From NCBI GenBank assembly GCA_027494165.1, contig JAOSJM010000005.1:868001-932000 (forward strand): a DNA stretch of 64,000 nucleotides, given 5' to 3'. The DNA is from Acidimicrobiia bacterium. Lineage in GTDB: Bacteria; Actinomycetota; Acidimicrobiia; IMCC26256; JAOSJM01. This document shows positions 21,567 through 31,645 of the stretch, one piece after another. Within the stretch, counting starts at the first letter, position 1; every line of letters begins with the position of its first letter. The notes below the pieces were generated by a model. That model was not told the origin of the DNA and did not search any database. It saw nothing but the letters and a program-made list of their open reading frames with translations. A program made the translations under genes and the position numbers.

Positions 21567-23467
21567 ACCCTCCGACGCGACCGGCCCGTCACCGGGCCCG
21601 ACCGGAGGCGAACGGCGAGCCGGCGCGCGAGAGCGGCGGCGCGACCCAGCTTCGAGCGCTCGTGGGCCTCGAGCGCGACCCGGGCTCGCGTCGCCTCCGC
21701 CTCGGCCCGATCTCGACCCTCGAGGGCGCGACGGACGTCACGTCTCAGGTGCTCGGCCTCCCGCCACGCCCGGGCCCGGTCGGCCATCGCCGCCTTCACC
21801 CGCTCGTAGGCCTCGACACGGGCCTCTCGCGCGGTGACCTGGGCCTCGTGCATCGCCCCGACCGCTCGCTCGAGCTCCTGACGGGTCCGATCCAGCTCGT
21901 CGCCCAGGGACAGGGAGCTGCGCACGTGGTCCGCCAGCCGCTTCGCGTGACCGGCCGGCAGGAGCAGCGGGCGCCCGTCGAGGTGGTGCAGGATCGACTG
22001 CCGGGTGCTGATCCAGACCTCCCGGCCCACGCTCTGGAGCGAGGCGCCGCCGCCCTCCCACCGGTGGTAGATCGCGGTGGGACGACGGGTGTCGAGCACG
22101 CCGCACAGAAGCGCGGCCCTCAGGAGGAAGTCCCAGTCCTCCTGGACGGCCATGTCCTCCCGGAAGCGCAGCCCGAGCTCTCTGACGACGACTCCCGGTA
22201 CCGCGAACGAGCAGACGGGGGGTGCGGTTGGTCACGAGGTGCTCGAAAACGTCGAAGGTCTCGGCGTGAGTCGCCTCGAGCCCGCCGAGGGAGACGTGCG
22301 GAGCGCGGGCGGCGGGGTCGTCGGCGCGGGCCACGCGACGGTCGACGGTGACGCTGCGCACGACCCGCCCGGGCATCGCGTCCACCCCCCGCCCGGAAGG
22401 ACTCGGCCCAGTTCGCGGTCACGACGTCGTCGTCGTCGAGGAAGGCCACGTAGCGCCCGGCGGCCCGATCGAGCGCCGCGTTGAGCGGGCGGGCCCGGCC
22501 CCCCCTCGACTTCGAGCACCTCCACCCGCTCGGTGAAGTCGCGGGCGAAGCCGGCCACGAGCGAACGGACTCGCCCGGCCACCTCCGGGTGGGAGGAGTG
22601 CACGCACAGCAGAACCTCGAGGTCGTCGACGGTCTGGGCCGCCAGACACACGAGGGTCTCGAGCAGGCTCTCGGGTCGCGACCCCTGCGTGCGGACCACC
22701 ACCGTGAGGAACGGGGGCTCCGGCTCCGGACCCGTCTCCGGCACGGCCCCTGACGCGCGCTCGTAGGCACGGACGAACTGGTTGACCTCCCCGTGGCCGT
22801 CCGCGAGGGCACGCGCGTGCCGGAGCAGTCCGGCAAGTGGTGCGGCGTCGGCGAGAGCCGGGTGGTCGCCCGGGAAGTGCTGGTCGCTGTGGTGAAGGGC
22901 GAAGTCGTCGCGGGCGACCTCGGCGAAACCGTGACGGCCCATCGCGGTGTCCAGCGTCGCGGAGGTGAAGAACCGGACGTGGGTCTCGTCGAGCAGGCCC
23001 GTCGGGGTGACGTCCCACCGGCCCGACACCAGCTTGGCCCCCAGGTCCACGTGGGCCACGTTGGGCACGCTCAGCACGATCCGTGGGCCGCCGAGCGACT
23101 CGACCGCCTCGCCCAGGGCCGACAGCAGTTCCGCCGTCTCCGGGACGTGTTCCAGGACGTCGAGGAGGAGCACGGCCGATACCTCCCGGTCGCCCACCGC
23201 TTGACGAAGGCACGCGGTCAGGTCGCCGAAGGCGCGCAGGTCCAGCTCGTGGGCTTCGAAACCACGGGACCGAAGGTCATCGAGCCCGGCCTGGTCGAGG
23301 TCGAGACCGACGTAGTGGAAGCCGAGCTCCGACAGGGGCTCGGCGACCGCGCCCCACCCGCACCCGAGGTCCACGACGGCGCCGGGTCGCGCGACCCGCT
23401 CGACCAGCCTCACGACTCGCCCGTAGACACCGTCCCAGGAGAACGCCTGGCGGTAGCGCTCGCCCAT
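21563..23467 (-). CDS. Methyltransferase-GT2 glycosyltransferase fusion with C-terminal coiled coil (frameshifted)
   Basis: About 634 codons from ATG 23467, whose A is shared with the upstream TGA. Residues 1-215 form a class I methyltransferase: VVDLGCGWGAVAEPLSELG (motif I), VGLDLD, LLLDVLEHVPETAELL and IVLSVPNVAHVDLG. From about residue 245 a GT2 domain begins, LTVVVRTQGSRPESLLETL with AGRYVAFLDDDDVVTANWAE and EDWDFLLRAALLCGV. The final 130 residues are charged heptad-like coiled coil (LDRTRQELERAVGAMHEAQ). Frame changes are near 22.50, 22.39 and 22.22 kb. One polypeptide that both methylates and glycosylates suggests chain capping or length control; the coil may hold partner transferases. 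Substrates are not evident. Confidence 0.8.
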
Positions 23468-24377
23468 CAGAACCGGTGCGTCGCGTAGTGGGGACCGACG
23501 AACTCGGCGACCGAGGCCGCGTCCTCGAGCGGCGCCGGGAGCCGGCCGGCGGCGGCCTGGGCCCTGTACTCGGCGAGCGCCCGGCGGTGGTCATCGCCGC
23601 CGGCCGCACGGACGAAGGCGATGGTCTCCTCGACCACGTCGGGTCGCCCGTACCTGGTGGCGAGCAGCAGGCGGGCCAGGGTGGACGACCGGATCTCGGT
23701 CGTCGCGGGGACGACGTAGTGGTCGAGGTCGATCCGCTTGTCGTGGAAGACGACCGCTCTCGGGACATGCACCACCCGATACCCGGCGAGACGGGCCCGC
23801 CAGGACAGGTCCACGTCGTCGCAGTAGAGGGGAAGTGCTCCGCGTCGAAGCCGCCCAGCTCCTCGAAGACGGCCCGGCGCAGGGACAGGCAGGCGCCGCT
23901 GGCCCAACTCGTGTCCCCGGTGACGAGGTCGAAGGCCTTGGGGTGCTCGAGGGGCACCTGGCGGGCCTCGGCGATCCCGACGGTCGGGTCGGTCAGCTCG
24001 GCGAGGAGCTCGACGAGCAGGCTCGGGGCCGGGTAGGTGTCCGGGTTCAGGACCACGAGGATCTCGGCCGTGGTACCCGCCGCGAGGCGGTTGCTCCCTC
24101 CCCCGGACCCGAGGTTCTCCCGGAAGTGCTCGTAGGTGAGGGGAGGCCAGCCCGAGGCTCTCGGCCTCCCTCGCCATCGTCGCGGCCGTCGCGGCGTCGA
24201 ACACCGGATCGTCCGAGCAGTCGCCGAGGGCCAGCTCCACGGTGGTGGCCGCTCCGGTGGCGATCGCCTGGCGGGCTGCTGCACCGACCGCGCCGGCGAG
24301 CCGGCGGACCCACCCGGGGGATCATGGAACAGGACGATCTGCACGCAGACCGACGGGGCCGGGCGCTCCGTGGTCAT
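23467..24377 (-). CDS. GT2 family glycosyltransferase (frameshifted)
   Basis: ATG 24377 begins MTTERPAPSVCVQIVLFHDP, the first strand of a GT-A domain. It continues YEHFRENLGSGGGSNRLAAG, ILVVLNPDTYPAPSLL, FDLVTGDTSWASGACLSLRR and FEELGGFDAEHF, then LYCDDVDLSWRARLAGYRVV in a second frame, ending at TGA 23467. This resembles rhamnosyltransferase-like GT2 enzymes with their ND(P)D-type motif and a late DVDLSWR. Length is about 303 residues. Its ATG overlaps the upstream repeat-protein stop (ATGA), and its own stop overlaps the next gene's ATG, so three genes form one coupled unit. Frame changes lie near 24.25, 24.15 and 23.84 kb. Confidence 0.8.
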
Positions 24378-25185
24378 GGGCCAGGACGGTACCACCCGCC
24401 GACCGCGTCGATCCCCACGATCCTCGGGGATCCCCGTCCGGTCACGAGCGACCCGAGGTAAGGGGCCGACCCGAACACGAAGACCGCGCCATCGCCGGCC
24501 ACGAGGAGGTAGCCCTCGACGCCCTCCACCCCCTCGGCGGCGACGAGTCCCACCACGTCGGAAACACCCCGACCGTCCTCGGGGAGCGACCCCGCGAACT
24601 CGGTCCCTCCGAAGCAGAACACCGCCCCGTCGGCCGTCACCAACCAGTAGCCGCCACGAGGCCCACCGGTGATCCCCACGGCGCGGTCGGTCTCCACCCC
24701 GAGCCCCGGCAACGAACCGTGGACCTCGACGCCGCCGAACGCCCGGACCGAACCGTCGGTCGTGGCCACCCAGGCGCCGGCCCCGTCGTGGGAGGCGGCG
24801 ATCCCGACCACCTGGTGGGGGGAGGCCCCCGGGTCGGAACAGGCGCCGAGGTCTTCGGCCACGTCGAGGGCGTGGACCTCCCCTCGGTCGGTCACGGCCC
24901 ACAGCCCCCCGGAGCCGGGGTCGCCCCGACGAGACCGGCTGGCGCCGAGCCGAGAGGCGGGGCGTCCCCGAAGGCATGCACGCGACCGCACGCCTGGACG
25001 ATCCAATACCCGTCGCGACCCGAACAGGGGACGAGGGCGACGACGTCGTCCACGTCGACGCCCCGCTCGGGCAGGGAGCCCAGGAACGGGGCATCCCCGA
25101 AGCAGAAGACGCCGCCGTCGCAAGCGACGAGCCGGTACCCGCGGATCGTCGCGGGGATCCGGGTAGCGGCGTCCGGGACGGGCAT
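24374..25185 (-). CDS. Six-unit 'GYW-DGG-FGD' repeat protein without signal peptide (one frameshift)
   Basis: ATG 25185 begins MPVPDAATRIPATIRGYRLV. The whole 270-residue protein consists of six units of about 40-45 residues: YRLVACDGGVFCFGDAPFLG, YWIVQACGRVHAFGDAPPLG, LWAVTDRGEVHALDVAEDLG, AWVATTDGSVRAFGGVEVHG, YWLVTADGAVFCFGGTEFAG and YLLVAGDGAVFVFGSAPYLG. It matches the C-terminal module of the exported proteins at 50-60 kb but is more diverged and lacks a secretion signal or membrane helix. Coupling by ATGA to a GT2 suggests a cytoplasmic partner of glycosyltransferases. A six-bladed beta-propeller fold is inference. One frame change lies near 24.9 kb. The start is supported by a -10 element so close that the mRNA may be leaderless. 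Confidence 0.75.
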
Positions 25186-25191
25186 CCGCCG

Positions 25192-25197
25192 AGCATA
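25192..25197 (-). promoter_or_regulatory. Putative -10 element (TATGCT) giving a leaderless start
   Basis: On the minus strand CGTATGCTC ends only 6 nt before ATG 25185. With normal -10 to +1 spacing, transcription would begin at or next to the start codon. The string matches those upstream of 20523 and 44826. Confidence 0.4.
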
Positions 25198-25354
25198 CGG
25201 CCGGGCGGCAGGAGACGACGACCACGTTCCGGTACCCCCTGGGAACCAGTGAGGTGAGCGGAACGGTCCGGGCGCTCTGGCAGACTGGCGGGCCGGAGCA
25301 TCCAGCCGTGCGCTGACCCCCCGGGGTCGTCCGAGCGCGGAGCCGTCAGGAACC

Positions 25355-27283
25355 ATGGAGTACGCGCACATCCAGCATCCCGACCCCGGGAGCCCCCGGC
25401 TCGTCGTGGCGCTCTTCGCCACCGGCGACCCCGACCGGTACCGGCCGACCCTTCAGTGCGTCCGGGCCGTCACCGACCGGCGCGTCGTGGTCGGATCGCC
25501 CGACCCCGCCGCGCTGGAGTCCCTCCGGCACGCCGCCGACGGAACGCAAGCGGTCGACTCCGCCGTCGCCCTCGTGAACCTCCTGCGCGAGGAGACCGAA
25601 GCCCCGGTGCTCGTCCTGTCGGCCCCCGTCCTGCTCCCACCCGGGTTCGTCGAACGGGCCGAGGCGATCCTGGCCGCCGATCTGAGGGTGGCCACGGTCT
25701 CACCCCTGTGCAACTCGGCGGGCCCGCTCAGCTTCCCTTCGACGGTGCCGACCCCCAGGCCCCTCCTGGTCACGACGCCTCCTCGGTCTCCCACCTCTTG
25801 CGGGTCCTGCCCCCGAGCCCCGGCCCGCGCCCGTCCCCGTCGCCGCGGGACCCGCGATCGTCCTCGCCGGCCCGGCCCTGGGCGTGGTGGGCCCGATGGT
25901 CGAACCGCCGTCGGGCGGCTTCCCGGCCGCGCTGGCCGACCACTCGCTGCGCGCCCGGGAGCGCGGGTTCTACGACCTGGTCGACCCAGGGTCCTTCGTG
26001 ACCCGCCCCGCCGATCTCGCCCCCGCCGACTGGGACCTGGACGTGGAGGAGGGCGACCGGACCTGGCTGGAATCGCGTCACCGCGTCGCCACCGGGCTCT
26101 TCGGTCACGACGACGACTCGCCTCTGGCCCTCGCGCAGACCTGTGCCCGGAGCAAGGTCGAGGGCTGCGCGTGCTCGTCGACGGCTCGTGCCTCGGCCCG
26201 CACGAGATGGGCACGCAGGTGACCACCCTCGCCCTGGTCGCGGCGCTGGCGGCCCGCGGCGACGTCGCCGAGGTGGGCGTCGCCCTGGAGCACGACATCC
26301 CCGGCTACGCGCGAAGCGTCCTCACCCTCCCCAAGGTCAGGGCCGAGCGCGTCCCGCCGGTCGACTACCTCGCCTTCGCGGGCGCCGACGTGGCCCACCG
26401 GCCGTTCCAGCCCGACGCCCACTTCGACCTGGCGGCGTACCGCAAGGCAGCCCGCCGGGTGGTCGTCTCCATCCTCGATCTCATCGCGTACCACGTCGGC
26501 AGCTACCACCCCAGCAACGCCGCCTGGCTCGGCTACCGGCGGATCATCCGTGACACGAGTGCCGCCGTCGACGCCGTGGTCACCATCTCCGACGACGTGC
26601 GATCGATCGTGGAGCTCGAGCGGCTACCCATCGACCCCGAACGGCTCTTCTCGGTCCCCTACGGGACCGAGCACCTCAGCGGCGACGAGGCGGCCCGGAT
26701 CCCGGGAGAGCTCGTCGATCGCGGGTTCGCAGCCGAGGAGTTCCTGCTCTGCCTCGGCACCAACTACTCCCACAAGAACCGCGATCTCGCCGTACGCGTG
26801 CACGAGGAGCTACGTCGGCGCGGCCACGACCTGGCGCTCGTCCTCGCCGGTCCCTCGGTCCCCTACGGCTCGTCGCGCACGAGCGAAGCTCTCGCGATCG
26901 GAACCGGAGCCGGCCCCGTGGTCCTCCCCGGCGTGGCCACCGAGGGGCGCAACTGGCTCCTGCGCCACGCCGCCGTCGTCCTGTACCCCACCTCGGCCGA
27001 GGGGTTCGGCCTGGTCCCCTACGAGGCGGCCCGCTTCGGCACCCCTACGGTCCAGGTCGGTTTCGGGCCCCTCCGGGAGGTGGCGGGCCACCTACCCGTC
27101 GAAGCCGCCGACTGGCGCCCCGAGCGGATCGCCGACGCGGTGGAGTCGCTGCTGCGCGACCCCGACCTGGCCCGGCGGCAGGTGGAGGCATCCCTGGCTG
27201 CGGGCGCCGGGTACAGTTGGGACGACACGGCCGAAGGCCTGGTCAGGATGTACCGCACCGTCCTCGCGCTCCCCGCGCGCTAG
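25355..27283 (+). CDS. Large glycosyltransferase: N-terminal GT2-like region plus C-terminal GT4 domain (internal frameshifts)
   Basis: ATG 25355 gives a 642-codon locus. Residues 1-125 contain RLVVALFATGDPDRYRPTLQ and APVLVLSAPVLLPPGFVERA, resembling a GT2 N-terminus without a clear DxD. Two frame changes (near 25.77 and 26.16 kb) enclose a stretch read in another frame (GFYDLVDPGSFVTRPADL). From about residue 275 a GT4 enzyme begins: LRVLVDGSCLGPHEMGTQVT, ADVAHRPFQPDAHF and RVVVSILDLIAYHVG. The GT-B C-domain has FLLCLGTNYSHKNRDLAVRV and YPTSAEGFGLVPYEAARFGT (donor-binding EGFG). It should be a cytosolic retaining transferase. It starts a plus-strand unit with the next two genes. Confidence 0.8.
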   Translation: MEYAHIQHPDPGSPRLVVALFATGDPDRYRPTLQCVRAVTDRRVVVGSPDPAALESLRHAADGTQAVDSAVALVNLLREETEAPVLVLSAPVLLPPGFVERAEAILAADLRVATVSPLCNSAGPLSFPSTVPTPRPLLVTTPPRSPTSCGSCPRAPARARPRRRGTRDRPRRPGPGRGGPDGRTAVGRLPGRAGRPLAARPGARVLRPGRPRVLRDPPRRSRPRRLGPGRGGGRPDLAGIASPRRHRALRSRRRLASGPRADLCPEQGRGLRVLVDGSCLGPHEMGTQVTTLALVAALAARGDVAEVGVALEHDIPGYARSVLTLPKVRAERVPPVDYLAFAGADVAHRPFQPDAHFDLAAYRKAARRVVVSILDLIAYHVGSYHPSNAAWLGYRRIIRDTSAAVDAVVTISDDVRSIVELERLPIDPERLFSVPYGTEHLSGDEAARIPGELVDRGFAAEEFLLCLGTNYSHKNRDLAVRVHEELRRRGHDLALVLAGPSVPYGSSRTSEALAIGTGAGPVVLPGVATEGRNWLLRHAAVVLYPTSAEGFGLVPYEAARFGTPTVQVGFGPLREVAGHLPVEAADWRPERIADAVESLLRDPDLARRQVEASLAAGAGYSWDDTAEGLVRMYRTVLALPAR

Positions 27284-27298
27284 CCGAGAGGTCACGCC

Positions 27299-27610
27299 GT
27301 GAACGAGCCGGTCTCGTCGACCCGCCCGAGCACCGACCCCGCGCCGGACCCGGCTGCGCTGGCCCACGAGATGGACCAGCTCTCCCTCGAGCAGGCCCTC
27401 ATCGACTTCGAGATCGCCAACGCCCGGGTCCGCGACCTCACCGAGCGGCTCGTCGAGGCGACCTCGACGATCCAGGCGCTCCGGGAGGAGCTCGGCCGCC
27501 TCCGCCAGGAACACGCCGAGCTGCAGGAGCTCCACGACGAGATGCGGTCCTCCGCGGCCTTCCGGCTCGCGTCGCGCCTCTGGGCGATCCGCAACGCCCT
27601 GCGCCGGTAG
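27299..27610 (+). CDS. Small coiled-coil protein of the glycosyltransferase operon
   Basis: GTG 27299, 15 bp after the GT4 stop, encodes 103 residues. After a Pro-rich start (about 22 residues) nearly all of it is coiled coil, with heptad-like LSLEQALIDFEIANARVRDL and TIQALREELGRLRQEHAELQ. It ends with a basic helix, SAAFRLASRLWAIRNALRR. The same coil-then-basic-helix layout forms the C-terminus of the protein at 42053-43508, and a related coil ends the fusion at 21563. It has no signal peptide or membrane segment. Co-transcription with GT4 and GT2 genes suggests a scaffold or membrane-surface tether for glycosyltransferases. I do not recognise a named family. Confidence 0.75.
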   Translation: MNEPVSSTRPSTDPAPDPAALAHEMDQLSLEQALIDFEIANARVRDLTERLVEATSTIQALREELGRLRQEHAELQELHDEMRSSAAFRLASRLWAIRNALRR

Positions 27611-27612
27611 CC

Positions 27613-28770
27613 GTGCGCGTCCTCGTCGCCGTGCTCGTCTACGGCGGGCGTGACTACGTCCCCCGTTGCCTCGAGTCGGCGGTCCGCATCGACCGGAGCC
27701 GCCACGACGTCGACGTGCTCGTCCTCGACGACGCCAGCCCCGACGAGTCGTGGAGCCGGGAACTGGCCTCGCTCTGCCACGACCTCGGGATCGGCTCCTA
27801 CCGGTCGGCGCGCAACCTCGGCATCCCCCGCAACATGAACCTGGCCCTGCAGCGGGGGAAGGAAGCCGGCTACGACCACGTCGTGCTGGCCAACTCCGAC
27901 ACGGTGCTGCCCGACAACCTCGTGAACGCCCTCGTCGACACCGCGGCGACCGACGATTCGATCGGGTCGGTCACCGCCTGGTCGAACAACGTGTCGATCT
28001 TCTCCCTCCGCAACGAGGACCCCGACCGCCACCTGGCCGAGCCTCGCACCGTCGACTGGGTGTCGACGATCTGCCACGAGCACTTCGCCGGGCGGGCCGT
28101 CGACATCCCGGTGGGCGTCGGGTTCTGCCTCATGGCCACCGTCGGGGCGCTGAGGCAGGTCGGGCTCATGGATCCGGTCTTCGGGCGGGGGTACTGCGAG
28201 GAGGTCGACTGGTGCCTGCGGGCCACCGAGCACGGCTTGCGCAACGTCCTCGCCCCGTCCGCGTTCGTGTACCACATGGGAGGGAGCGCCTCCTCGGCCG
28301 GGGCCGGTCTGCTACGACCCGGCCACACGACGGTCCCCCTGCACGAGCGCATCGTGGACCTGCGACACCCCGGCTACCGGCAGCTCGTCGAGGATCACCT
28401 CGCGTCCCGGGTCGTCGAGCGCCTGACCGACGAGGCCGCCGCGGTCCTCGTCGGTCGAGCGGCGCGAGAGCGCGGTTACACGGTCGAGGCCTCCTGGCTC
28501 GACCGGACCCACCCGGAGGACCCCCGCGTCCACTTCACCGTCGAGCCCGACGGCAGCCCCGCCCAGGTCGTCGGACGGTTCGCCGGCTTCGAGGCGGTGG
28601 TGGAGGTCGAAGGGGGATCGGTGCTCAAGTCCCTGGAGGTCCTGGTCGGTGCTCCTCCCCAGGTGGTCCGCGTGTTCGACCGGGGCCATCCGGCCGACTT
28701 CCTCCTCGAGGAGGCCCGCCGAGCCTCGCTCGAGACCGTCGACGCCCGCTCCTACCCCGAGCGGGTCTGA
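27613..28770 (+). CDS. GT2 family glycosyltransferase with C-terminal extension
   Basis: GTG 27613, two bases after the preceding stop, encodes 385 intact residues. The GT-A domain shows VRVLVAVLVYGGRDYVPRCL, VDVLVLDDASPDESWSRELA, GYDHVVLANSDTVLPDNLVN (NSDT, donor/metal site), VDIPVGVGFCLMATVGALRQ and RGYCEEVDWCLRATEHGLRN. This places it with rhamnosyl- or galactofuranosyl-type GT2 enzymes. About 140 extra residues after the catalytic domain have no recognised signature. It ends four bases before the convergent DUF2142 gene. Base quality here is good. The sugar transferred cannot be inferred. Confidence 0.88.
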   Translation: MRVLVAVLVYGGRDYVPRCLESAVRIDRSRHDVDVLVLDDASPDESWSRELASLCHDLGIGSYRSARNLGIPRNMNLALQRGKEAGYDHVVLANSDTVLPDNLVNALVDTAATDDSIGSVTAWSNNVSIFSLRNEDPDRHLAEPRTVDWVSTICHEHFAGRAVDIPVGVGFCLMATVGALRQVGLMDPVFGRGYCEEVDWCLRATEHGLRNVLAPSAFVYHMGGSASSAGAGLLRPGHTTVPLHERIVDLRHPGYRQLVEDHLASRVVERLTDEAAAVLVGRAARERGYTVEASWLDRTHPEDPRVHFTVEPDGSPAQVVGRFAGFEAVVEVEGGSVLKSLEVLVGAPPQVVRVFDRGHPADFLLEEARRASLETVDARSYPERV

Positions 28771-28774
28771 GCGT

Positions 28775-30315
28775 CTAGGGCCTGCGCCCGGCGCCCACCG
28801 CGGGCGGCTCGGGAACCGGTCCCCCTCCCCCACCCGGGCCTCGCGAGAAGCCACGGGGATGGCCAGGCGGCGCTCGAGATCGGGGCTCGTCAACGACCAG
28901 CGGCGGGCGAGCGTCCAGTGGGCGAGCAGGACCAGGAGCCCCAGGTACGCCACCAGCAGGAGGGAGGACCGGCACCGGAGGCTCCCACCCGGGACGGATC
29001 CAGGGCAACAACCGCCCGCTGTAGCCGACGGTCAGCCGGCGGGCGTCCCAGTAGAAGGCGGCGAAGCTCCCGACGACGAAGGCCCCGCCGAGCAGCGGGA
29101 CGAGCCGGCTCGAGGCCAGCGTCCTCCCCCGCTCGCTCCAGCTCAGGGCCAGGCCAGAGAGGATGGGGACCCCGACGGCGATCGGCATCGTGTACCGCCC
29201 CTGCCAGACCGGCCCGGTGAGGCTGTAGCGGCTCGCCTCGAGCACCACGGGGATCGCCACGGTCGCCACGGCGACCCCCACGATGGCCAGGGCGTGCAGC
29301 CGGGGGGCTATCGCCAGCCCGAGCGCGACCACGACTCCCAGGGCCAGGGTCCAAGCGAGCACCGTGACGAACGGTGGGGGCAGTTCGGTCCAGTTCAGCA
29401 CGCCGATCATCTGGCGGTACATGAAGCCCTGACGACCGAGCGCGAGCCTCAGGGCATCGCCGAAGGGCATCGGGGTTGCCCCGGGGTTGACGACGTCGAG
29501 CGGGCCCGCCCACCGGACCCAGGCAGTCTGGGCCACGGCGGCGACGAACACCACGGCCGCGCACCACCGGACCGCGTGCGACCGGACCAGCGCCTGGGCA
29601 CCGGCTCGAGAAGCGAGCAGCAGGAGAGCGAGGCCGATGACCCCCGAGCCACAGGGGAGACAGGGAGCGGCTCAGGACCATCGCCGTGGCCCCCACCCCG
29701 ACCCGCGTCACCATCCTCGGGTCGACCCGCTCCGCCGCTCCCTCACGAGGATCGCTCCCGAGACCCACAGCAGGATGGCACCGGCGATCTCGATCGCGCT
29801 CGGGTTCACCGATCCGATGATGAACAGCACGACGGGCGTCAGCGAGAGCACCAGCCCGGCAAGGGCGAAGCGGGGTGCCGGCACCTCGAGGGTCGCCACC
29901 ACCGCCGAGGCCAGCAGCGCTGAAGCCATCAGCACGGTGAGAGGCGCATGGCGAAGAGAGTTTCGGCATCGACCCTTCCGAGACCGGGAAGACCGCCACC
30001 AGGTAGGATGCGTGGCGGGTGCCGGCTGGCATAGCTCAAGACGGGCCCCGGTTCCTGCGAACCGGCGAGCGCCGGCGCGCACGTCCGGGAGGGATGTCCT
30101 GCCCGTACACCCAGCACGGGAACCCTCGAACTGCTCGAGATACCTGGGATGTCGAAGGAGCGCCGGTACTCGGCCCGCCGATCTCACTGTGAGCTGGCCC
30201 CCCACGATCCCGATGGCGCGTAAGCGTGCTCGCCTCCTCGTCGGGGCCCTGAAATTTCCAGGGGTTAGGGATTGGGCACAGCAGGTCCGGTTCTAGCCGA
30301 CAGAAGAATCACCAT
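28775..30315 (-). CDS. DUF2142 family membrane protein (frameshifted at the 5' half)
   Basis: About 513 codons, read from a tentative ATG 30315. The N-terminus, in shifting frames, has the DUF2142 signature GPDEEAH near 30.26 kb, CWVYGQDIPPG, and a HPP element near 30.03 kb. Next are a run of helices, FIIGSVNPSAIEIAGAILLW (the NPS-IE element of the family) and LALSWSERGRTLASSRLVPL. The last helix is followed by a Pro/Gly-rich basic tail. DUF2142 proteins are multi-pass membrane proteins commonly found in polysaccharide clusters and are suspected GT-C glycosyltransferases. The 3' 780 bases read in one frame until near 28.97 kb. It is convergent with the GT2 gene. Confidence 0.7.
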
Positions 30316-30439
30316 CTTCTTGGGACCTTTCCGGTGGTTGATCACGCACTCAAGCGGGGGCGCCATCGTGATGGGGCCCGGCGCCGGAGGCCTGGCAGGA
30401 GCGCTTTTGGCAATTGGGGTCCTGGGGATGCGTCGTTAC

Positions 30440-31645
30440 GCAGGATGACCATATTACCGCAGACCGGCCGACGAATTAGGCCACCAGGAGGTCAGGGCTT
30501 GCATCTCTTCTCGTGGAACAATGATGCCGGTCGTGACGACCTTTCGGCGAGGAGTGAGGTCGAGGCAATCGGGCGTCGTCGTATCAGAGCTGCGATGCAG
30601 CCGGTTGGATCCAGAAGACATTGTCGAGAAATGCCACGAGGTGTTGCCGGGACCTGACAATGGTAGGCGTCGTACATGCCGCCATCCTCACAAACCATAC
30701 TGCCGACTGTCAGCCAGGCAGGCCGGGTGCGATGATAGCCGCTTCACTACTGGCCACCGGCCACGCCGTACTCTACACCGGTGACACGGTCTTCGCCGAC
30801 AATCGCCCGGCGCCTACGGACGGTCGACCCCTCGGCAATGGAGACTGCGATCACCCCGGACCCGAGGGGGTCGTCGCCGTCGACGTCTTCAGGCCAGTGC
30901 GCATACCGACTTCGACGACCTCCAGGAGATCTGGCCATCTGAGCTCTCTGGTCGAGATGCGGCTTGCGCCGCGGCCAGGAGCAGCTGCAGGGCCGGCGGC
31001 CAGCTGCTAGCGCGACGTCGGCTGCAGCTGTCCTCCACGGACGGAAGGGGATCACGTCCGGGGAGGGCGGGTCTCGTCTGACGACGCCAGGATCGCGGGC
31101 CCCACCAGGCGCTGTCCTGCTTCGGGGTCGAGCGCCTTCACCCGCGCCCAGGAGGCGATCTGCCGGTACCGGTCTTCGACCAGCTCGGCTACAACTACAA
31201 ACTCCGGCAATATCTATGCTGACCGTCGCCGCTGTCCAGCTCACTGCCTTCCCGGCCTGGTCGCCGCCTGCCGGGCTGTCAGTCGACCGTTACGCCGCCG
31301 AGCTTCCGCTGGCCTCGACGGGGTGACCTCCGTCCATACCGACCGCGAGCATTGTGGCAGACGTACGGCCTCACCGAACGGGCATCCTCCGTGGATGGTC
31401 GCCCGACGGACGCCGGAAAGCCGGCGTCTGCGTCGAACAGCCGACCTACGCGAGCCACCTCCAGCCCGTCTACGGCCCGCGACCCGCCCGCCTGGTCTCG
31501 GCGTGGCCTCTTCGAGCACCACTTGGCGATCCTGATGAGCGCAGAGCTTAATGAATTCTGCGCTCGCAGTGGGCTCGAGATCAGGGAATTTGCGCCGTGG
31601 ATGGCCGCTGGGAACGCGCGTGGGCGGGCGGATAGCCTGCGTCCC
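30440..31645 (+). pseudogene. DegT/DnrJ/EryC1/StrS aminotransferase, copy 2 (heavily frameshifted)
   Basis: Pieces in order on the plus strand reconstruct a DegT enzyme of about 400 residues. They are LLATGHAVLYTGDTVFADN (30.75 kb), EGVVAVDVF (30.87 kb), HGRKGITSGEGG with the PLP Lys (31.04 kb), VFDQLGYNYKL (31.17 kb), AAVQLTAFP with LVAA (31.25 kb), YASHLQPVYG (31.45 kb) and LFEHHLAILMSAELNEF near the end. Each has its counterpart in the cleaner copy at 35.3-36.4 kb. More than ten indels and several substitutions are needed; the start is approximate. With the following epimerase and acetyltransferase it would make an N-acylated amino-sugar nucleotide. Confidence 0.55.

Noticed and set aside
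30040..30110. tRNA-like hairpin (ggttcctgcgaacc)
   Set aside because: The short stem-loop lacks a cloverleaf and an anticodon arm, and the region reads as the DUF2142 N-terminus (CWVYGQDIPPG) on the minus strand.
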